From the NCBI RefSeq assembly GCF_029964055.1, contig NZ_CP124836.1, forward strand, positions 2,294,001-2,358,000: DNA of 64,000 nt, given 5' to 3'. The DNA is from Arthrobacter sp. EM1. GTDB taxonomy: Bacteria > Actinomycetota > Actinomycetes > Actinomycetales > Micrococcaceae. Positions 62,970 to 64,000 of this stretch are shown here, piece by piece. Below the pieces are notes generated by a model. The model had not been told where the DNA came from and ran no database searches. It was given only the letters and a program-made list of their open reading frames with translations. The position numbers and the translations under genes are program-made. Each line of letters opens with the position of its first letter. Positions within the stretch are counted from its first letter, which is position 1.

Positions 62970-63569
62970 GTGGAAGATCGAAAGCTGCGGATCGCAGCCG
63001 TTGGCGATGAAATGCTGGCCGGGCTGGGTGATCCCCGCGCACTGGGCTGGCTGGGCCGGGTGCTGGCGCGCACGCCGCAGGACGGGTTGTCCCTGGAATG
63101 CTATTCCCTCCCCTGCCCGCAGGAAGGCACCGAAGGGCTGGCAGCCCGTTGGCTCGCGGAAGCCGGCCGGCGCTTCAACGACCACTGCGAAAACCGCCTC
63201 GTAATTGGACTCTCCGGCCGGGATGTCGAATTTGGGCTCTCGACTGCCCGGAGCCGGCTCAACCTCGCCAACATCCTGGACGCGGCCTCGCAGAACAAGA
63301 TCGAGGTCTTTATCGTGGGCCCGCCGCCAACATTGGATCCCGCGCAGAACCGCCGGCTCGGCGAACTGAACACCGCATTTGCGGACGTCACCACCCGGCG
63401 CAAGCACCTCTACGTCGACACCTTTTCGCCGCTGCTCAATCACGAGCAGTGGCGCCAGGACCTGGCCGCGAACGGCGGCACCCCCGGCCAGGCCGGCTAC
63501 GGCCTGATGGCGTGGCTCGTGCTGCACCGCGGCTGGTTCCAGTGGCTGGGGATTGACGCGCCGGCGTAG
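62970..63569 (+). CDS. SGNH/GDSL-hydrolase-fold protein with altered catalytic residues
   Basis: A 199-residue protein with the SGNH layout: block I V-G-D-E-M (11-15) where the Ser nucleophile of GDS is Glu14; a middle GLSGRDVEFG in the place of the G-x-N-D block; and block V N-G-G-T-P-G-Q-A-G-Y (168-177) where the usual His before Pro is Thr171. Many actinobacterial relatives share the GDE form. It is probably not a standard esterase. No signal peptide. GTG 62970 has GAAGAGG upstream. Confidence 0.8.
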   Translation: MEDRKLRIAAVGDEMLAGLGDPRALGWLGRVLARTPQDGLSLECYSLPCPQEGTEGLAARWLAEAGRRFNDHCENRLVIGLSGRDVEFGLSTARSRLNLANILDAASQNKIEVFIVGPPPTLDPAQNRRLGELNTAFADVTTRRKHLYVDTFSPLLNHEQWRQDLAANGGTPGQAGYGLMAWLVLHRGWFQWLGIDAPA

Positions 63570-63598
63570 CCGCCGGTATCCGTCCCCGGGAAAACTCC

Positions 63599-63661
63599 GC
63601 GATATATCTTGACCGTGCCAGGACGGCGATATATCGTGACTTATGAGTCACGATATATCGC
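63599..63661. promoter_or_regulatory. Operator-promoter of the DUF4097 gene
   Basis: A perfect 16-bp inverted repeat (left arm 63626-63641 gcgatatatcgtgact, right arm 63646-63661) with a 4-nt spacer, plus a third near-identical half-site at 63599-63613 (one mismatch). A -35-like TTGACC (63609-63614) and -10-like TATCGT (63632-63637) with 17-bp spacing lie inside it, so a bound regulator would block RNA polymerase. The regulator is not in the window; PadR-type proteins often accompany DUF4097 genes. Confidence 0.75.
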
Positions 63662-63698
63662 AACTATCCGCACGAAGTATCGCCCTCCTGGAGGAGCC

Positions 63699-64000
63699 AT
63701 GACAGAGAACAACTGGACCGTCACCGGTCCGCAGACCATCGACGTCGACGGCGTCAGCTCGCTTAAGCTCGGCATCGTCCGGGGACGCTTCGACATCGTC
63801 ACCCATGATGAGCCCGTCACCCGAATCGAAGTATCCGAGGTCCATGGCGACCCGCTGGCGATCAGCCTCGTGAACGGCCGCCTCGAGGTCCGCCACCAGC
63901 TGCACGGGCCGCAGGGGTGGTTCAAGAACCTTATGGGGACCGTCAACAACAGCAGCAGCAACTCGCTGGTCATCAGCATCGCCGCGCCGGCCGGGATCGA
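63699..64000 (+). CDS. DUF4097 family beta-strand-repeat protein (3' end cut off)
   Basis: The first 100 residues are visible. They show alternating short strands typical of DUF4097 beta-helix proteins: VDGVSSLKLGIVRGRFDIVTHDE, then IEVSEVHGDPLAISLVNGRLEVRHQ without gaps, and SNSLVISIAAPAGI near the edge. GGAGGAG lies 5 bases before the ATG. The function of DUF4097 proteins is unclear; many sit with PadR regulators and are linked to envelope stress. The strong operator before it suggests tight control. Confidence 0.85.
   Translation, partial: MTENNWTVTGPQTIDVDGVSSLKLGIVRGRFDIVTHDEPVTRIEVSEVHGDPLAISLVNGRLEVRHQLHGPQGWFKNLMGTVNNSSSNSLVISIAAPAGI

Noticed and set aside
63436-63663. Minus-strand open frame with repeated R-Y-I-V/A motifs
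   Set aside because: The apparent protein repeat is only the translation of the cgatatatcg operator repeats; no real gene.

Overview
The window is a 64-kb stretch of chromosome from a high-GC actinobacterium, most likely a member of the Micrococcaceae (Arthrobacter/Pseudarthrobacter type). This rests on frequent GTG and TTG starts, NucS instead of MutS/MutL, a Kgd-type 2-oxoglutarate decarboxylase/dehydrogenase, GuaB1, a Rho factor with a large N-terminal insertion, and the actinobacterial gene order argS-lysA-hom-thrC-thrB-rho-prfA-prmC-sua5-wecA-atp-DUF2550-nucS. The genus is inferred from memory of these families; no search was run. There are no phage, insertion-sequence, CRISPR or plasmid signals. 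One tRNA-Arg is present.

Layout. 1-4.7 kb: a cut-off membrane protein, an AI-2E-family transporter, an alpha/beta hydrolase, a zinc-ribbon protein, nucS, and a cold-shock gene with a structured leader. 4.8-8.7 kb: an MprF-like aminoacyl-phosphatidylglycerol synthase translationally coupled to a membrane-anchored esterase. 8.7-17.1 kb: DUF2550 and the complete F1Fo ATP synthase operon (atpI-like, atpZ, B, E, F, H, A, G, D, C) on the minus strand. 17.2-22.1 kb: four glycan genes (WecA-type phosphoglycosyltransferase, CapD/WbpM-type dehydratase, two GT2 glycosyltransferases). 22.1-34.1 kb: sua5, prmC, prfA, rho, then thrB, thrC, hom, lysA and argS, all on the minus strand and tightly packed.

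34.3-37.2 kb: a three-gene plus-strand operon for flavin-based membrane electron transfer (FMN-binding lipoprotein, ApbE flavin transferase, RnfD/NqrB-like membrane domain fused to a ferredoxin reductase). 37.3-40.3 kb: tRNA-Arg, a protealysin-like M4 protease followed by an emfourin-type inhibitor, a GlxA-like regulator and a small membrane protein. 40.3-41.3 kb: a broken chimera of two different short-chain dehydrogenases. 41.4-50.9 kb: hrpA, HIT protein, alcohol dehydrogenase, a MarR regulator with a membrane protein, a divergent sulfurtransferase/cysteine desulfhydrase pair, and an MBL hydrolase. 51.0-54.5 kb: zur convergent with znuACB, with a perfect 37-bp palindrome upstream of znuA. 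54.5-63.6 kb: two coupled CNNM/CorC-type transporters, guaB1, kgd and a degenerate SGNH-hydrolase-like protein. The window ends in a DUF4097 gene behind a strong repeated operator.

The best candidates for new biology are the flavin electron-transfer operon, the protease-inhibitor pair with a 16-codon leader frame overlapping the inhibitor start, the aminoacyl-lipid synthase/esterase module, the 36-bp palindromic operator before DUF4097, and the Zur-like palindrome.
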